Below, in pieces: positions 1 to 10,004 of a DNA stretch of 64,000 nucleotides. The stretch's first letter is position 1, and each line of letters begins with the position of its first letter. The position numbers were made by a program, and so were the translations under genes. This DNA is from Rhizomys pruinosus (Eukaryota; Chordata; Mammalia; Rodentia; Spalacidae): positions 623,332 through 687,331 of the forward strand of contig VZQC01001608.1 in the NCBI GenBank assembly GCA_009823505.1, written 5' to 3'. Under the pieces are notes generated by a model. That model searched no databases. It was given only the letters and a program-made list of their open reading frames with translations, and was not told where the DNA came from.

Positions 1-1039
1 TAAATACATTTATGAAATATTTCACTCAATTATTGATATATACATATCAGTCAGTAATTATTTGTTAATATTAGTTACCATTAATATTAATAAAGGTTGA
101 GCTTAGGGATTACAAATTCACTCAGGCAGAAAGGTTCCCTGGTCCAACTGTACTGAACAAAGTTGTATATTATTGCAAATGATAATCATTGAGTACCTTG
201 ACAAGATAGGTCATGTAGTTTGCATGCCTATATTTTCAATGCCTGAAATATTTAAGAATCTTTGAATTTTGAGCAAGAAAATCACTACAGAAAATGTTCT
301 GCAGAATAGGCAAATTGTTGGGGATATCTTTTCTTTTGATATAAATGCAGTCAAGTTCCTCGGAGAATGCACTCTAGGGAATACCAAGGCAGCTCTTGCT
401 TCTCCCATGGATGTTCTGTATTCAACAAGCATTTAGTAGTGTGGGTTTTTATTTAAACTCTGGAAATAAGTAAAGATGGTAAATAGAATTCAGGGAAGTG
501 AGTGAGTAGGTACATGGAAGCCTGGCAGCAGATGGTGGGGGCCCAGGCCAGCACTTCAGAGAGTCGACTTAACCTGTGATTCTGGAAGTGTGTCCAAAGC
601 AGAGATCGAGTTGTAGAAAATGAATTACATGATATGGAAGATGGTAGTGCCCCAGGAGTTTAGCCAAGGTGCTTGATCCTGTGAAAGAGTACAGGGGAAA
701 TTGTTTGATCACTAGTCACTTCTATTTTAGATCAGGATTTGATTGAAATTTATTTGTATCAAAGGAATTTTGCATATGCTCTTTTTTTAAAGTTTTACTT
801 GCTGAGTTTCTTATATTTTTGGTTAAAATGTTACTATAAATCACATACAGTATGTATTATAACCTGAAATATTTATTAAAACATATAATTAGATTCAGAA
901 CACAAGTGAATGAAACCATAATTATGATTTTTTTTTTTTTAGGAATTAAAGGATTTAATATAAAAATACAAAGCTAGTTGTGTTGCTGCTTGAGGTAGAG
1001 TTAGAAGTCATAAACTAGGCATGCAGATAGGTGCTCATA
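1..1039. other. AT-rich unique sequence, no gene seen
   Basis: No open reading frame with recognisable protein character, no splice-flanked exon and no repeat I can name. There is a T-run near 930-942. The stretch around 480-680 is slightly richer in G and C but has no clear motif. Confidence 0.6.
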
Positions 1040-1125
1040 GCCTTAGTACTCTACAGCCATGAGGTTTTGTGCCAGTATCCCTAGTACTCTACAGGCTGAG
1101 ACAAGACGATTACAGTTTGAGCTTG
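1040..1125 (+). repeat. Old, degraded B1-like SINE fragment
   Basis: The order of a B1 left part is visible (a CTAGTACTCTACAGGCTGAG-type block followed by a GATTACAGTTTGAG-type block). The 13-mer TAGTACTCTACAG occurs twice, at 1044-1056 and 1082-1094, a 38-bp period, which suggests a small internal duplication. It is diverged, so the family name is tentative. Confidence 0.4.
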
Positions 1126-1176
1126 ACTATTAGTTATCTTTCTCACTGATGGGCAAAAAAAAATATCTGACAAAAA

Positions 1177-1293
1177 CAAGTTGAGGTAACCAGGCTTGGT
1201 GGCATGTGCTTTTAATCCTAGCACTTGGGAGGCAGAGGCAAGGCGGATCGACAGCTGGGGCTACAGGGAGACCCTTTCTTGAAAAGACCAAAG

Positions 1294-1336
<43 letters not shown>

Positions 1337-1350
1337 ATACCAAGTTGAGG
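1177..1350 (+). repeat. B1 SINE with internal deletion and target-site duplication
   Basis: The body reads as a B1 on the plus strand: a 5' CCAGGCTTGGTGGCATGTG block, the TCCTAGCACTTGGGAGGCAG block, then the terminal GGGGCTACAGGGAGACCCT block. The part that normally carries TTTGTGAGTTCAAGGCCAGC and the following B1 segment is missing between GGCGGATC and GACAGCTGG, so the copy is internally deleted. Ten-base direct repeats CAAGTTGAGG at 1177-1186 and 1341-1350 flank it, so this is a single retroposition event with an AAAT-rich tail. Confidence 0.85.
1294..1340 (+). repeat. (AAAT)n microsatellite in B1 tail
   Basis: About a dozen nearly perfect AAAT units form the 3' tail of the B1 just upstream. 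They lie inside its target-site duplication, so the microsatellite grew from the SINE tail. Confidence 0.9.
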
Positions 1351-1690
1351 AAAGAAAGGTTTATTTTAAATTGTAGTTGAAGGGATACAGTACAATGTGC
1401 CATAGCCCAAAAGTGAAGTGCTTAATGACAACATGGCTTCTTCAGGGATGAACAGATTGCTGAATGTCTATCTTCTGCTGGCTCTCTTTTATTTATTTTT
1501 TCTGCTTCTGTCTGGGACCAATGCTTATGGACCAGTCCTGCCCATCTTCATCCTGGGTGCTCCATCTCAGGGAGCTTCTCTACCAATATCCTCACAGTCG
1601 GACCCAGGGACCCATCACACCAAATCTCATCAAGCTGACAGTGAAGGCTAGCTTCCATACCCACTTAGCTAAACCCCATGTCAAAAAAAA
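1351..1690. mobile_element. Possible rodent hAT-like or LTR-derived repeat fragment
   Basis: This moderately GC-rich segment opens with an AAGGTTTATTTT block and ends with a CTCATCAAGCTGACAGTGAAG-like block. I associate that arrangement with dispersed rodent repeats related to non-autonomous DNA transposons. A reading frame of about 77 codons crosses it (1418-1651) but has no protein family character. The classification is from memory. Confidence 0.3.
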
Positions 1691-1736
1691 AAAAAATCAA
1701 AACAAAACAAAAACAAAACAAAACAAAACAAAAAAA
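1681..1736 (+). repeat. A-rich simple repeat (CAAAA-type)
   Basis: A poly-A run followed by repeated CAAAA units, directly before the B2 that starts at about 1739. It probably represents the decayed tail of the upstream element. Confidence 0.8.
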
Positions 1737-1738
1737 CT

Positions 1739-1965
1739 GGTGCTGGAGAGATGGCTCAGCAGTTAAGAGCACCGACCAGTCTTGCAGAGGACCCAGCACC
1801 CACATGGCAGCTAAGAACCGTCTTTAACTCCAATTCCAGAGGAATCCGACGCCCTCTTGCCCTCTTCTGACCTCTGTGGCATTGCACGACACCGGTGCAC
1901 TAACCTACATGCAGACAGTACACTCATACACATAAAAAGTAATAAATAAATAAATGAATGAATAC
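1739..1965 (+). repeat. B2 SINE, plus strand
   Basis: Starts with the tRNA-like head (GCTGGAGAGATGGCTCAGC, then GTTAAGAGCACCGACC as A-box region). It continues through CACCCACATGGCAGC, the single-unit AACTCCAATTCCAG block, CCCTCTTCTGACCTC, and a tail of CATACACATA plus AATAAA units. The internal promoter B-box is damaged by a small deletion after GAGGACCC. It lacks the 17-bp tandem duplication seen in several other B2 copies here. Confidence 0.9.
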
Positions 1966-2084
1966 TTAAAACAAAACAAAACAAAAGAAAAACCCCCCAC
2001 AAAACAAACATACAAGAAAAACCTGTAAAATAAAACAAGCGAAAACTAAAATGCAAACAACAAAACATGGCTGGAAATAAAACG

Positions 2085-2190
2085 CAGGAGTGGTAGGGTG
2101 CTTGTATAGAATGCGTTGTATAGTATGCAGAAGATCCTGGACTTGATACCCATCACCAAAATAAATCACCAAAATAAATGTCAATAAATA
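2085..2190 (+). repeat. ID/B4-like tRNA-derived SINE fragment
   Basis: A GGTAGGGTGCTTGTATAGAATG block followed by ATCCTGGACTTGATACCCAT resembles the A-box and B-box regions of tRNA-Ala-derived ID-type SINEs. An A-rich AATAAA-type tail follows. The similarity is partial. Confidence 0.45.
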
Positions 2191-2271
2191 ATAAATAAAT
2201 TAAAAGAGAAAAGGTATAAGATATTTGTGTAATGGCCATGAGATTTTATCATTTATAATATATTTTCTTTA

Positions 2272-2481
2272 AAATCTTAAAATAGTGGGGCTGGAGAGAT
2301 GGCCTAGCGGTTAAGAGCGCCGACCGCTCTTGCAGAGGACCCGGGTTCGATCCCCAGCACCCACATGGCGGCCGAAAACCGTCTGAAACTCCAATTCCAG
2401 GAGAACTCCAGTTCCAGGGGAATCCGAGACCCTCTTCTGACCTCCGCGGCATTGCACGACACGGGTGCACAGACCTGCATG

Positions 2482-2512
<31 letters not shown>

Positions 2513-2565
2513 AAAATTAAAAAAATTTTTAAAAAAATTAAAAAAAAACAAATCTTAAAATAGTG
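2272..2565 (+). repeat. Young B2 SINE with perfect 16-bp target-site duplication
   Basis: Near-intact B2 with a Pol III-type internal promoter: A-box region CCTAGCGGTTAAGAGCGCC and B-box GGGTTCGATCC. Many CpGs remain (CCGCGGCATTGCACGACACG). The body has the 17-bp tandem duplication described in the findings. It ends in a long A-rich tail and is flanked by perfect 16-base repeats AAATCTTAAAATAGTG at 2272-2287 and 2550-2565. Retained CpGs and the perfect duplication point to a recent insertion. Confidence 0.95.
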
Positions 2566-3335
2566 ACATGAATCTACCAAATATATTCTTACATTTTTTT
2601 CCTCATGAATTGTAAATTCAAGCATAGGGTACTTATTCTTCTATGATTTGCCTAACTCACAAAACATGTTGTGAGTTTAAGTGATGTAGTTTTTATATTT
2701 TCAGTTTTTTATATAGTATATTATTGAAAGCCTATATATCAGCTTTTCTAGTCACAGGCATTTATTAGGCTGTGTTCCCCTTCCTGCTTTGACTGTTTTG
2801 CTGTGTACTCCAAAGCAGTATTCTGGTTTTGCATTTTAAAATCCAAGTCCACCAAACACGTGCTTCCTAAACTTCGTCTAAGGTACTCAACAGCTCAAAA
2901 TTGAAGACTGCTTTGTGCAATTCAAGAATGACAAAGTAGCTCCACATTTGCCAACGCTGAGTTAGATAATGCATACAAAACAGTAAAGCTTTTCCCCCAT
3001 GCACCAAGCAATACTCTCATCATCAGTGTTATTGACAAGCATTGGAGCCATCTTGGTGATGGTAATTGACTCTGTGGATCGTTAGGTGCCACCATTTATA
3101 ATCAGTAGTCAAAGAATAAAATCATGGATTCAGTTTGATATTTTTGTCAGTATTTTATAGTTCACTGTACATTTGCTCAAATGTGAAGGCATGTGTGTAT
3201 TTCTAACAACTCTCTCTACCACTAAATGTGGACATTACTGTCACAGAGCCTGGGAGCCAGTGAAGAGACCTTCCTCATTCAGATGTGGCAACACTGCCTG
3301 GTTTGGGAGAGTCTGTTATGTACATTTGTAGGGGT
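2566..3335. other. Unique AT-rich sequence, no gene seen
   Basis: No family-like reading frame, repeat or regulatory motif I can support. Composition is ordinary for the window. Confidence 0.55.
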
Positions 3336-3564
3336 TATTTTATTGACTATTTCTGATTTTCACACAATGTAGTTTGATTATTCCCTATCTGCACCTCCCC
3401 TCAATGTAAATTATGATCTGATCTATATATATAATGTGTGTGTGATATACTGCCTATATCTATCTATATCTATGTATATCTATCTATCATATCTATATCT
3501 ATCTTATCTATCTATCTATCTAATATATATATCTATTATTATATCTCTATCCTATCTATCTATC

Positions 3565-3601
<37 letters not shown>

Positions 3602-4020
3602 TATTGAGTTTGATCTGTGTCCCCAGATGTCCTTCAGTGTGGGTCCATCCTCCACTGGACCCACCAAGATTCCCATTTCTGTAGGACACTTCCCCCTCCC
3701 AGCAGCCATCAATTGCCAAAAGTTCCTTAGGGTGGATTGGGATTTCTTCCCTACTTCCAATGTATATCTTTGGATTTTGCCTCCTTTGAGCTTGCACAGG
3801 ACCTGTCGCCATTCAAGCCATCTGGAAAACTCTGTTTCCTTGTGGTCATCTACCCCTCTTCTCTTGAGAATCTTCCTACCCCCTCTTCTACAATGATCCC
3901 TGAACCTTGGTGGGCAGAGATTTGAAATAGCTATCCTATTCAGATGTAAGTACTCTGCAATTTCTTGTTTTCTGCACACTGGCCAATTGTGGGTTTTTGT
4001 GTTAATCACCATTTGCTGCA
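3336..4020 (-). mobile_element. LINE-1 3' UTR fragment, minus strand
   Basis: From about 3336 the plus strand shows the complement of an L1 3' end (TTTTCACACAATGTAGTTTG). After a microsatellite it resumes with blocks typical of rodent L1 3' UTRs read backwards: CCCAGATGTCCTTCAGTGTG, CAGCAGCCATCAATTGCC, CCCCTCTTCTACAATG and CCCTGAACCTTGG. No reverse transcriptase sequence remains, so it is a dead 5'-truncated copy. The 5' boundary is approximate. Confidence 0.7.
3436..3598. repeat. Compound (TATC)n/(TA)n microsatellite
   Basis: Interrupted TATC/ATCT units run into a nearly pure TA tract at about 3568-3597. It lies inside the L1 3' UTR fragment. Reading frames across it encode only Tyr/Ile/Ser repeats and are artefacts. 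Confidence 0.9.
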
Positions 4021-4283
4021 TAAGAAAAAGATATTCTGGTGACAGTTAAGAGATGTGTTGATTCTTTGTGTAGAGGTTGCACTAAATATCTGACACATGG
4101 GTTAAGCAGTTGAAGTTTTGATCCCTCTTGTTTGTAGTGCTAAACTATAGCTCCAAATAAACTTTGTTCACTGGGCTCTGTTTATTTCTGAACTAAGGTC
4201 ACAGAATGCCCATGTCTTTGCATGTCCTAATATTACTAGAAGAGCTACCGAGAAGCTTAATCTTGTCTAGGAGTTCTCTCTCT

Positions 4284-4285
<2 letters not shown>

Positions 4286-4336
<51 letters not shown>

Positions 4337-4343
4337 TGTGTGT
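4286..4343 (+). repeat. (TG)n microsatellite
   Basis: Nearly uninterrupted TG repeat with two TA interruptions near the 3' end. Confidence 0.95.
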
Positions 4344-5028
4344 ATGTGGCTTTACTCCATAATTGCAAAAAAAAATGTCCATCCACATTTTCTCATAAGT
4401 CAAGAGAGTAAATTATGAGCAACATTTAGCTGACTGAATTCTCAAAGCAGGATAGTAAATTTCACTGATGCTGATAGATGGGATAGAGTTGTAGAGTGTC
4501 AGGTTGTGAATCTCTGAGATACAGTCTCTAAGGAATTTCAAAGTTTCAGTGGTAAGCAGTCATTTGGAAAAAGTTACTAGAATCTGGGGGCTCTGTCTTC
4601 TGTATGAAGACAACAAGACAATGTACTGTTTTATTTCATACCCAACTTCATTGAACTATTTTTAATAATTTACACTTGATGAAATGCACAGATTTTTTTT
4701 CAATGTACACAATGTTTTAGGACAATTATATTCACATAATTTAGTTATCACTGAAAGTAATTTGTGGAGTATTTTAATCATTACACCAAATTTTGTTGTG
4801 CCTTTTTCAGACCCTTTCATTTATCCTTACTTTTCCCTGAACCACCTAGATTAGATACCCTGACTTTTATTTACCAGGTTTTATTATGGCCTATCCTATA
4901 ATTTCTTGTAAATGGAAATGTACTATTGTGAATTTGACTATCTGGTTCTTTTTATTCAAGAAAATATGCATTTTAATAATAAAGAAAATGATTTTTAGAA
5001 TTTAAATACATTTGTTTATCCATCTCGA
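4344..5028. other. AT-rich unique sequence, no gene seen
   Basis: I see no repeat, exon or motif that stands out. An adjoining short stretch at 4021-4285 is equally unremarkable. Confidence 0.5.
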
Positions 5029-5035
5029 GTGTGTT

Positions 5036-5080
<45 letters not shown>

Positions 5081-5200
5081 GGCAGAGAATAACTTGAGGT
5101 AGCCAATTCTATCCTTCTACCATATGGGTCGGGAAATCAAACTCAGGTTTCCTTGCTCAGCAAGAAGGCTCTTACCCACTGAGCCCCCTGCCAGCATGGA
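5029..5200 (-). repeat. B3-type SINE with (GT)n tail, minus strand
   Basis: The plus strand shows the complement of a B3/B2-related SINE: ACCATATGGGTCGGG, AATCAAACTCAGG, then CTCTTACCCACTGAGCC at its 5' head. The element's 3' tail has become a (GT)n tract at about 5031-5078. Confidence 0.7.
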
Positions 5201-5511
5201 AATGATTTTTAATGGATTTTTTTCTGTGCAATTATATTAATTTGAAATCTGTACATGCACAAAGATTTAAAACCTTTTAGTTCAAAATGGTACATGAATC
5301 AGTTAAAAATCATGATAAATTATTCCACTTAAGTGCATAGCTTACATTCACCATTAATCAGAAACATTCTTTAAATTTAGGTTAAGTTTGCTCAAACAAA
5401 AATGAAGGAAAAATGTAGTAATTAGTAAGGACCCAGTTCCTCAGATAAACAACTTTCTGCATATTTGTTGGTTTGAAAATTAAAAGTCAAATTCAGCAAA
5501 ACTAAATTGTC
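5201..5511. other. AT-rich unique sequence
   Basis: Nothing recognisable on either strand. Confidence 0.5.
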
Positions 5512-5692
5512 TGGCTGTGGGGATTACACCTTATTCCTAGCACTCAAGAGGCTGAGGCAGGAGGATTACAATGAGTTTGACATCAGCTTAAGTGAGCTAC
5601 GTAGCAGTAAGTTTCTGGCCACTCCCCATTCTTCAGGGAGACCCTGTCTCAGAGAAGAATGAAGGGAAGGAGGGAGGGAGGGAGGGAGGGGA
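5512..5692 (+). repeat. Diverged B1 SINE with (GGGA)n tail
   Basis: B1 order is recognisable: CTGGCTGTGGGGATTACACC, TTCCTAGCACTCAAGAGGCTG, AGGCAGGAGGATTACAATGAG, and AGGGAGACCCTGTCTCAGAG at the 3' end. The tail at about 5667-5691 is a GGGA repeat. The middle is diverged. Confidence 0.7.
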
Positions 5693-5888
5693 AGCAAAGG
5701 AAGAAGCAAACTATTAAAAAAAAAAAACAAAAGGAAATATAAATCGTATGCCAATTTGTAACTAAAAGTTTTATGTTTTCCCCTGGATTTAGGCATTAAG
5801 ACAATATCTAAGAAAAGCTCATGAGGATACAGAATTTTGAAAGAAGGCAGGGAAAAGAAAATTGCTAACTTTCTGAGAAAGGAAAATT

Positions 5889-6162
5889 TCAAGTGTCTTT
5901 AAAAAATTTATTTTTATTTTTATTTATTTCTGTATATGCTTGAATGTACTGTCTGCATGTAGGTTTGTGCACCTGTGTCATGAAATGCCGCGGAGGTCAG
6001 AAGAGGGCGTCGCATTTCCCTGGAACTGGAGTTCTCCTGGAATTGGAGCTTCAGATGGTTCTCAGCCGCCATGTGGGTGCTGGGGATCGAACCAGGTTCC
6101 TCTGTAAGAGCGGTTGGCGCTCTTAACTGCTAGGCCATCTCTCCATCTCCTCAAGTGTCTTT
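5889..6162 (-). repeat. B2 SINE, minus strand, 12-bp target-site duplication
   Basis: Complement of a young-looking B2: TGCATGTAGGTTTGTGCACC, GCCGCGGAGGTCAGAAGAGG, the duplicated CTGGAACTGGAGTT and CTGGAATTGGAGCT blocks, GCCGCCATGTGGGTGCTGGG, and the head CTTAACTGCTAGGCCATCTC. Twelve-base direct repeats TCAAGTGTCTTT at 5889-5900 and 6151-6162 bound it. It belongs to the subgroup with the 17-bp internal duplication. Confidence 0.93.
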
Positions 6163-6339
6163 TTATCATACTGGCTTCTAACAGGATTTATAGTATAACA
6201 TTCATCATTCAAATTCCATTGATAAACAAATCTGGAACAACTCTGTAGGGATTTTCGTCTGTTTTTATCATTTGTTTATATGAATCTAAGTATGAAATTA
6301 TACCTCTAAGACTTCATGAGACAGAATGTGACACATATT

Positions 6340-6835
6340 TTCTTTTGACATGTATTTATGCACAAGGAAGTTATACCAAGTACGTGGTGCGGACTACTTG
6401 GCAGTAGATGTCTTCACACACTCTGAGGGTGGTTTAGAGCTGATAAAAATAGTTCAGCAGTGCCCAGAGGCTACGATGTGGCTGCCAAATTCCCTCAAAG
6501 TTCCATGTATAGAAGCTTTGATCTTCAAAGTGGCCTTATGTGAGAGAGGGCTGTGGACAGTAAGGGGTGGGGCCTCTTGGATGTCCTTGGGTCTTAAAGG
6601 ATGTGTCCTTGTACGAATTTGGCAATTCCCTGTTTCTTTTGGTTCCTGCCTCATTATGTGAGAAGTCTACTCTGCTGCATATTTCTACTAGGTTTGCTAG
6701 CCTTGCCTGAGGTTCTAAGCAACGATGCCTGACAGATGGATAGTGTTTGTAACACCTCATCCAAAATAAACCTTTTCTTCTTTTTAAGTTAATTGATTCT
6801 CTTGTTTCATTTTAGCAACACAAGATAATATAATT
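6340..6835 (+). mobile_element. MaLR-type LTR (ORR1/MT/MLT-like), plus strand
   Basis: The 3' half follows the layout of mammalian MaLR LTRs: GGTGGGGCCTCTTGGATGTC, a GTTCCTGCCTCATTATGTGAG block, an AATAAA polyadenylation signal near 6764-6769 in CCAAAATAAACC, then TTAAGTTAATTGATTCTC and a terminal AGCAACACAAGATAATA-type end. The 5' limit is uncertain. Reading frames on both strands here are not protein-like. Confidence 0.6.
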
Positions 6836-6875
6836 GGCTCAATATGTTTTGATGCTTTATTCTTCTGCCTGGTAC

Positions 6876-7010
6876 ATTAAATTTTTATTTATTTTTATTT
6901 GTTTTTAGGCAAAGTTTCCCTGTAGCCCCAGCTTGGCTGGAACTCACAATGATGTAGACCAGGCTGCCCTCTCTGTCCTGAGGGTTAGGGTCAAAGGTGT
7001 TCTCCACCAG
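6876..7010 (-). repeat. B1 SINE, minus strand, diverged
   Basis: The plus strand reads the B1 complement: TTCCCTGTAGCCCCAGCTTG, CTGGAACTCACAATGATGTAG, ACCAGGCTGCCCTCTCTG, and ends at a degraded GGTCAAAGGTGTTCTCCACC head. Confidence 0.75.
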
Positions 7011-7013
7011 TGC

Positions 7014-7253
7014 ATTTTTATTTTATGGCTATGAGTGTTTTACCAAGCTGTATTTTTATTTTATGGCTATGAGCATTTTGTTTGCATGAATGTAAATTCA
7101 CCTCTCCATGAAATTCCCACTGAGGTCAGAAGAGATGTGCCAGAATTCAAGGTATAGACAGCTTGTATCTGCCATGTGGGTGCTGGGAATTGAACTCAGG
7201 TCCTCTGGAAGAAAGGCCAATGTTCTTAACCACTAAGCTATCTGTCCTGCTGG
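7014..7253 (-). repeat. Diverged B2-type SINE, minus strand, with tail duplication
   Basis: Complement of a B2 body: GAGGTCAGAAGAGATGTGCC, GCCATGTGGGTGCTGGGAA, GAACTCAGGTCCTCTGG, TTCTTAACCACTAAGC. Its tail region has two copies of a 22-base segment (ATTTTTATTTTATGGC...) at 7014-7035 and 7052-7073, a 38-bp period. Confidence 0.75.
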
Positions 7254-7954
7254 TACCAAGAACATTGTTAAGAGGTTTCTTTTTTTTCATTTGAACAAAT
7301 TATTTTATTTAATCTCATTGAATCTCAATACTCTCACTGCAAAGTGGAGATGAATTTGCTTGCAATTACAAATATAATAAAGATGAAAACAATATTTAGT
7401 GAAGCCTTGCCATATAGTATATTTTCAATGCGAAATGACAAAGTTTTTAGTTAATAATATACTAAATTTTGTGCCCTGTAAATTCAAATCTTAATGAAAG
7501 GAATGTAAATTATAATTTGGGTATAATTTCATCCTCGTTGGTTGATATTGCATGCATGCTCATCTTAACTCTCCTGAAAACTTGTGGGGAAGAATTGAAT
7601 ACTCCAATTGCACAGGTTGAGAGTACCCTCCTTGTATTTGTCATGGTGACGTTGATACTGATTTCTACTGTAGTTTCTCATTTTACAAGCACAAATCAAA
7701 TTCTGGAGTCCTGATTGCTGGAAACCAAGCACTTCTAGATAAAGTTCCGAAGGATCACAACACAGCACACAGGTAAAATCAGGCTCCGATTCTGAATTGA
7801 GCTACCTTACAAGAAAGGGAACTGCCTTGAGCAGCTTTTGCCTCTTTTGGTGTTGCTTAACTGATTACTCACAGTTATTTTTTTCGGATCAGAACAATTT
7901 CCCCTCAAACAAGCTATATTTCCTCATACAGCTTTCTAGTCTAATCAAATATGC
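7254..7954. other. Unique AT-rich sequence, no gene seen
   Basis: An 81-codon reading frame at 7469-7714 is hydrophobic in places but has no family resemblance and no supporting signals. I treat it as chance. Confidence 0.5.
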
Positions 7955-8015
7955 TTCCTTTTATTTTGTCTTTTCAAGACAGTGTCTCCCTGTAGCCCCA
8001 GCTGTCCTGGAATAT
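7955..8015 (-). repeat. Truncated B1 3' fragment, minus strand
   Basis: The plus strand shows TTTTGTCTTTTCAAGACAG followed by TGTCTCCCTGTAGCCCCAGC and CTGTCCTGGAA, the complement of the last ~50 bases of a B1. The rest of the element is absent. Confidence 0.75.
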
Positions 8016-8338
8016 AGATATATACACGTGTATTATTTTTATGAGTAGCTTATTCAGATTATTTCAAAAGGTGAACTAAGCTAAGCTCTGGGAAAGGATC
8101 ATGCTATATGAATGTTGGCCTCAAAAATTTTCTCTCTAAGCAAGAGAAAATAACAGAAATCTAATTTTATATAGTAAAGCACAATAACTAGCATAAGACA
8201 AGATAAATAAATGATATTCAGTGGATAATATAAAAAAACAGTTCACATTCAACAAAATAATTCACATAAAGAGGTTCACACCATTGTAAGTTATATCGTA
8301 TCTGGGCCAAGCTTTTCACCAAGAGTTCATAGGGTAGA
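8016..8338. other. AT-rich unique sequence
   Basis: No recognisable feature. Confidence 0.5.
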
Positions 8339-8482
8339 GTCAGGTGTGGTAGCACATGCCTTTGTTCCCTGTACTGGAGGGGAAAAGGCAGGTGGATCTC
8401 TGTGAGATGTAATTCAGCCTGATCTACATAGGGTGTTCCAGGTCACCTTGGGGCTATAGGGAGACCCTGTTTCAACAAAGAA
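8339..8482 (+). repeat. B1 SINE, plus strand, diverged
   Basis: B1 order is preserved: CAGGTGTGGTAGCACATGCC, AGGCAGGTGGATCTCTGTGAG, CAGCCTGATCTACATAGG, GGGGCTATAGGGAGACCCTG. An A-rich tail follows. Confidence 0.8.
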
Positions 8483-8599
8483 ACAAAAAAATAATAAAAG
8501 GTAAGTAACAGAGACTTTCAGTAGGGAAAAAGAAGAGACTATTTTGACATATTTGTAAAATAAAATGAAATGGCTGGAGGGTCTGTTAAAAGTCTGTGA

Positions 8600-8760
8600 G
8601 GGGCTGGAGAGATGGCTCAGCTGTTAAGAGTCCTGGCTGCTCTTGCAGAGAACCCAGGTTTGGGTGGCTAGCAATCACTTGTAACTCCAGTTCCAGGGGA
8701 TCCGTTGCCCCCTTCTGAGCTCCACATGCATTGGGTGACACGTGAAAAGCACTTAAAGAG
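8600..8760 (+). repeat. B2 SINE, plus strand, internally deleted
   Basis: Head GGGGCTGGAGAGATGGCTCAG, then CTCTTGCAGAGAACCCAGG. The CCCAGCACCCACATGG block is deleted (GGTTTGGGTGGCTAGCAATC). A single AACTCCAGTTCCAGGGG block and CCCCCTTCTGAGCTCC follow. The tail is degraded. Confidence 0.8.
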
Positions 8761-10004
8761 CAGAGAATTAAAGTTTGTCTTATGAAGTAAATATGATGTA
8801 TTAATTTGAAAAAAAAATATATCCTTGAAATATTTGAAGTGTGAAACTCAGCAGCAGAATGGGCATCATAAGAATAAAGACTTAGAATCTCAGACGAGGA
8901 TACGTTTGGAAATTTATATAAACGTACACAAATGTTTTTGTCATGGAAGTGATATTTGAGCCTTGGCAATGCTGCAGAGGAGGAAGACGACAATAAAGGG
9001 AAAGCTATGGAGAACAATGAACCCTAACACTGGGGAGAGGAGAGGTCAGGTCTTACTGGACAGTGTCATCCAGAGAAAAGCAGTGAAGCGCAGCACAGGC
9101 AGCCAGCACTTCTCCCTGGTCTCAGAAATCTCAGGAAGTCCAGAGGAAGACCGAGGAGGCTATTGTGGGTGGTCGTAAAGTTCTGGCATGGGAAAGGGCT
9201 AGACTGAAGTGTGAAGAGCTGTGGCTTGGGTGGGAGAAGAAAACAGAAATTTCCTCGAGTGGTTTACACATCCCATAGAACATCTAATAGTGAGAGGAAG
9301 CGAGAGAACACGGCAATTCAAATGCAACTCGTGTGAAAGTGGTACTCTTTGTAATAGGCGATTTCTGTCTATTTCAATAAGCAGATAAGTAAATAATAGT
9401 GGTCCTTGTCATTGAGAAGAAATAATGACTGGTTTATGGAATATAGCAGCTGCCACATTTTGAGGGTGGCAAGAAATTGGCAGGCTGTGCAGAAGGCCAG
9501 AGATTCTCAAGAATGTTAGAGTGGACCTGGGAGTTTTGTGTGAGCACATGAGAAAAGCTTGAAGTACAACTGTGCGCATGCGCAGAAAGCTGCACCTCTA
9601 CTGCTTTGTTGTCTGTGTTCGTATATTTCACAGTCCATTCACCTATAAAAATAGAAAATAGCAAATTATGTGAAAAATATATTACAGCTCCTTCCCTCTT
9701 CTCATTTTCCTTTTCAAATTTAATCATCAGCTTTAAGAACGTGTAAAACATGAAATGTGACTTGATGAAATGTTGATTGGTATATCTCTATTTCCTCATT
9801 TTAAAGCAAACAACAACACTCCTTGGCTGCTTTTATGGATTTCAAACAAATATTAATATTTGTTTAATCTATGTAGCATAATAAATTATTACCACACTTT
9901 TATGTGACATTTATTGCTAACTGCTAAGTAGTAAAACAAAGTGGAAAAATGAACCTTCATAATAATATAATTTGATGTTTCAACCTACAATTATGGGAAT
10001 ATGA
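8761..10004. other. Mostly unique sequence with a GC-richer patch, no proven gene
   Basis: Positions 8940-9320 are richer in G, C and purines than the surroundings. They contain a 71-codon frame at 8963-9178, basic in its first half, with no family match I recognise and no poly-A or splice context. An NRF1-like palindrome lies at 9573-9584. I do not call a gene. Confidence 0.4.
9573..9584. promoter_or_regulatory. Perfect NRF1-type palindrome
   Basis: The 12-base palindrome TGCGCATGCGCA matches the known consensus of nuclear respiratory factor 1 (GCGCATGCGC core), with both half-sites intact and two CpGs. Function is inferred from the motif alone. Confidence 0.4.

Noticed and set aside
3436..3896. 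Open reading frame of about 150 codons rich in Ile/Tyr/Ser
   Set aside because: It is a translation of the TATC/TA microsatellite running into an L1 3' UTR. The reverse-strand frame of similar length has the same origin.
4206..4418. Frame with a long Cys-Val run
   Set aside because: Translation of the TG microsatellite.
5944..6126. 60- to 150-codon frames recurring at 5944, 18280, 19168, 45372, 53921 and 63386 with similar peptides
   Set aside because: All are translations of B2 SINEs in one frame or another, which is why the peptides resemble each other.
8963..9178. 71-codon basic/polar frame in a GC-richer patch
   Set aside because: Short, no recognisable domain, no Kozak, splice or poly-A context strong enough. 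Kept only as part of the regional note.
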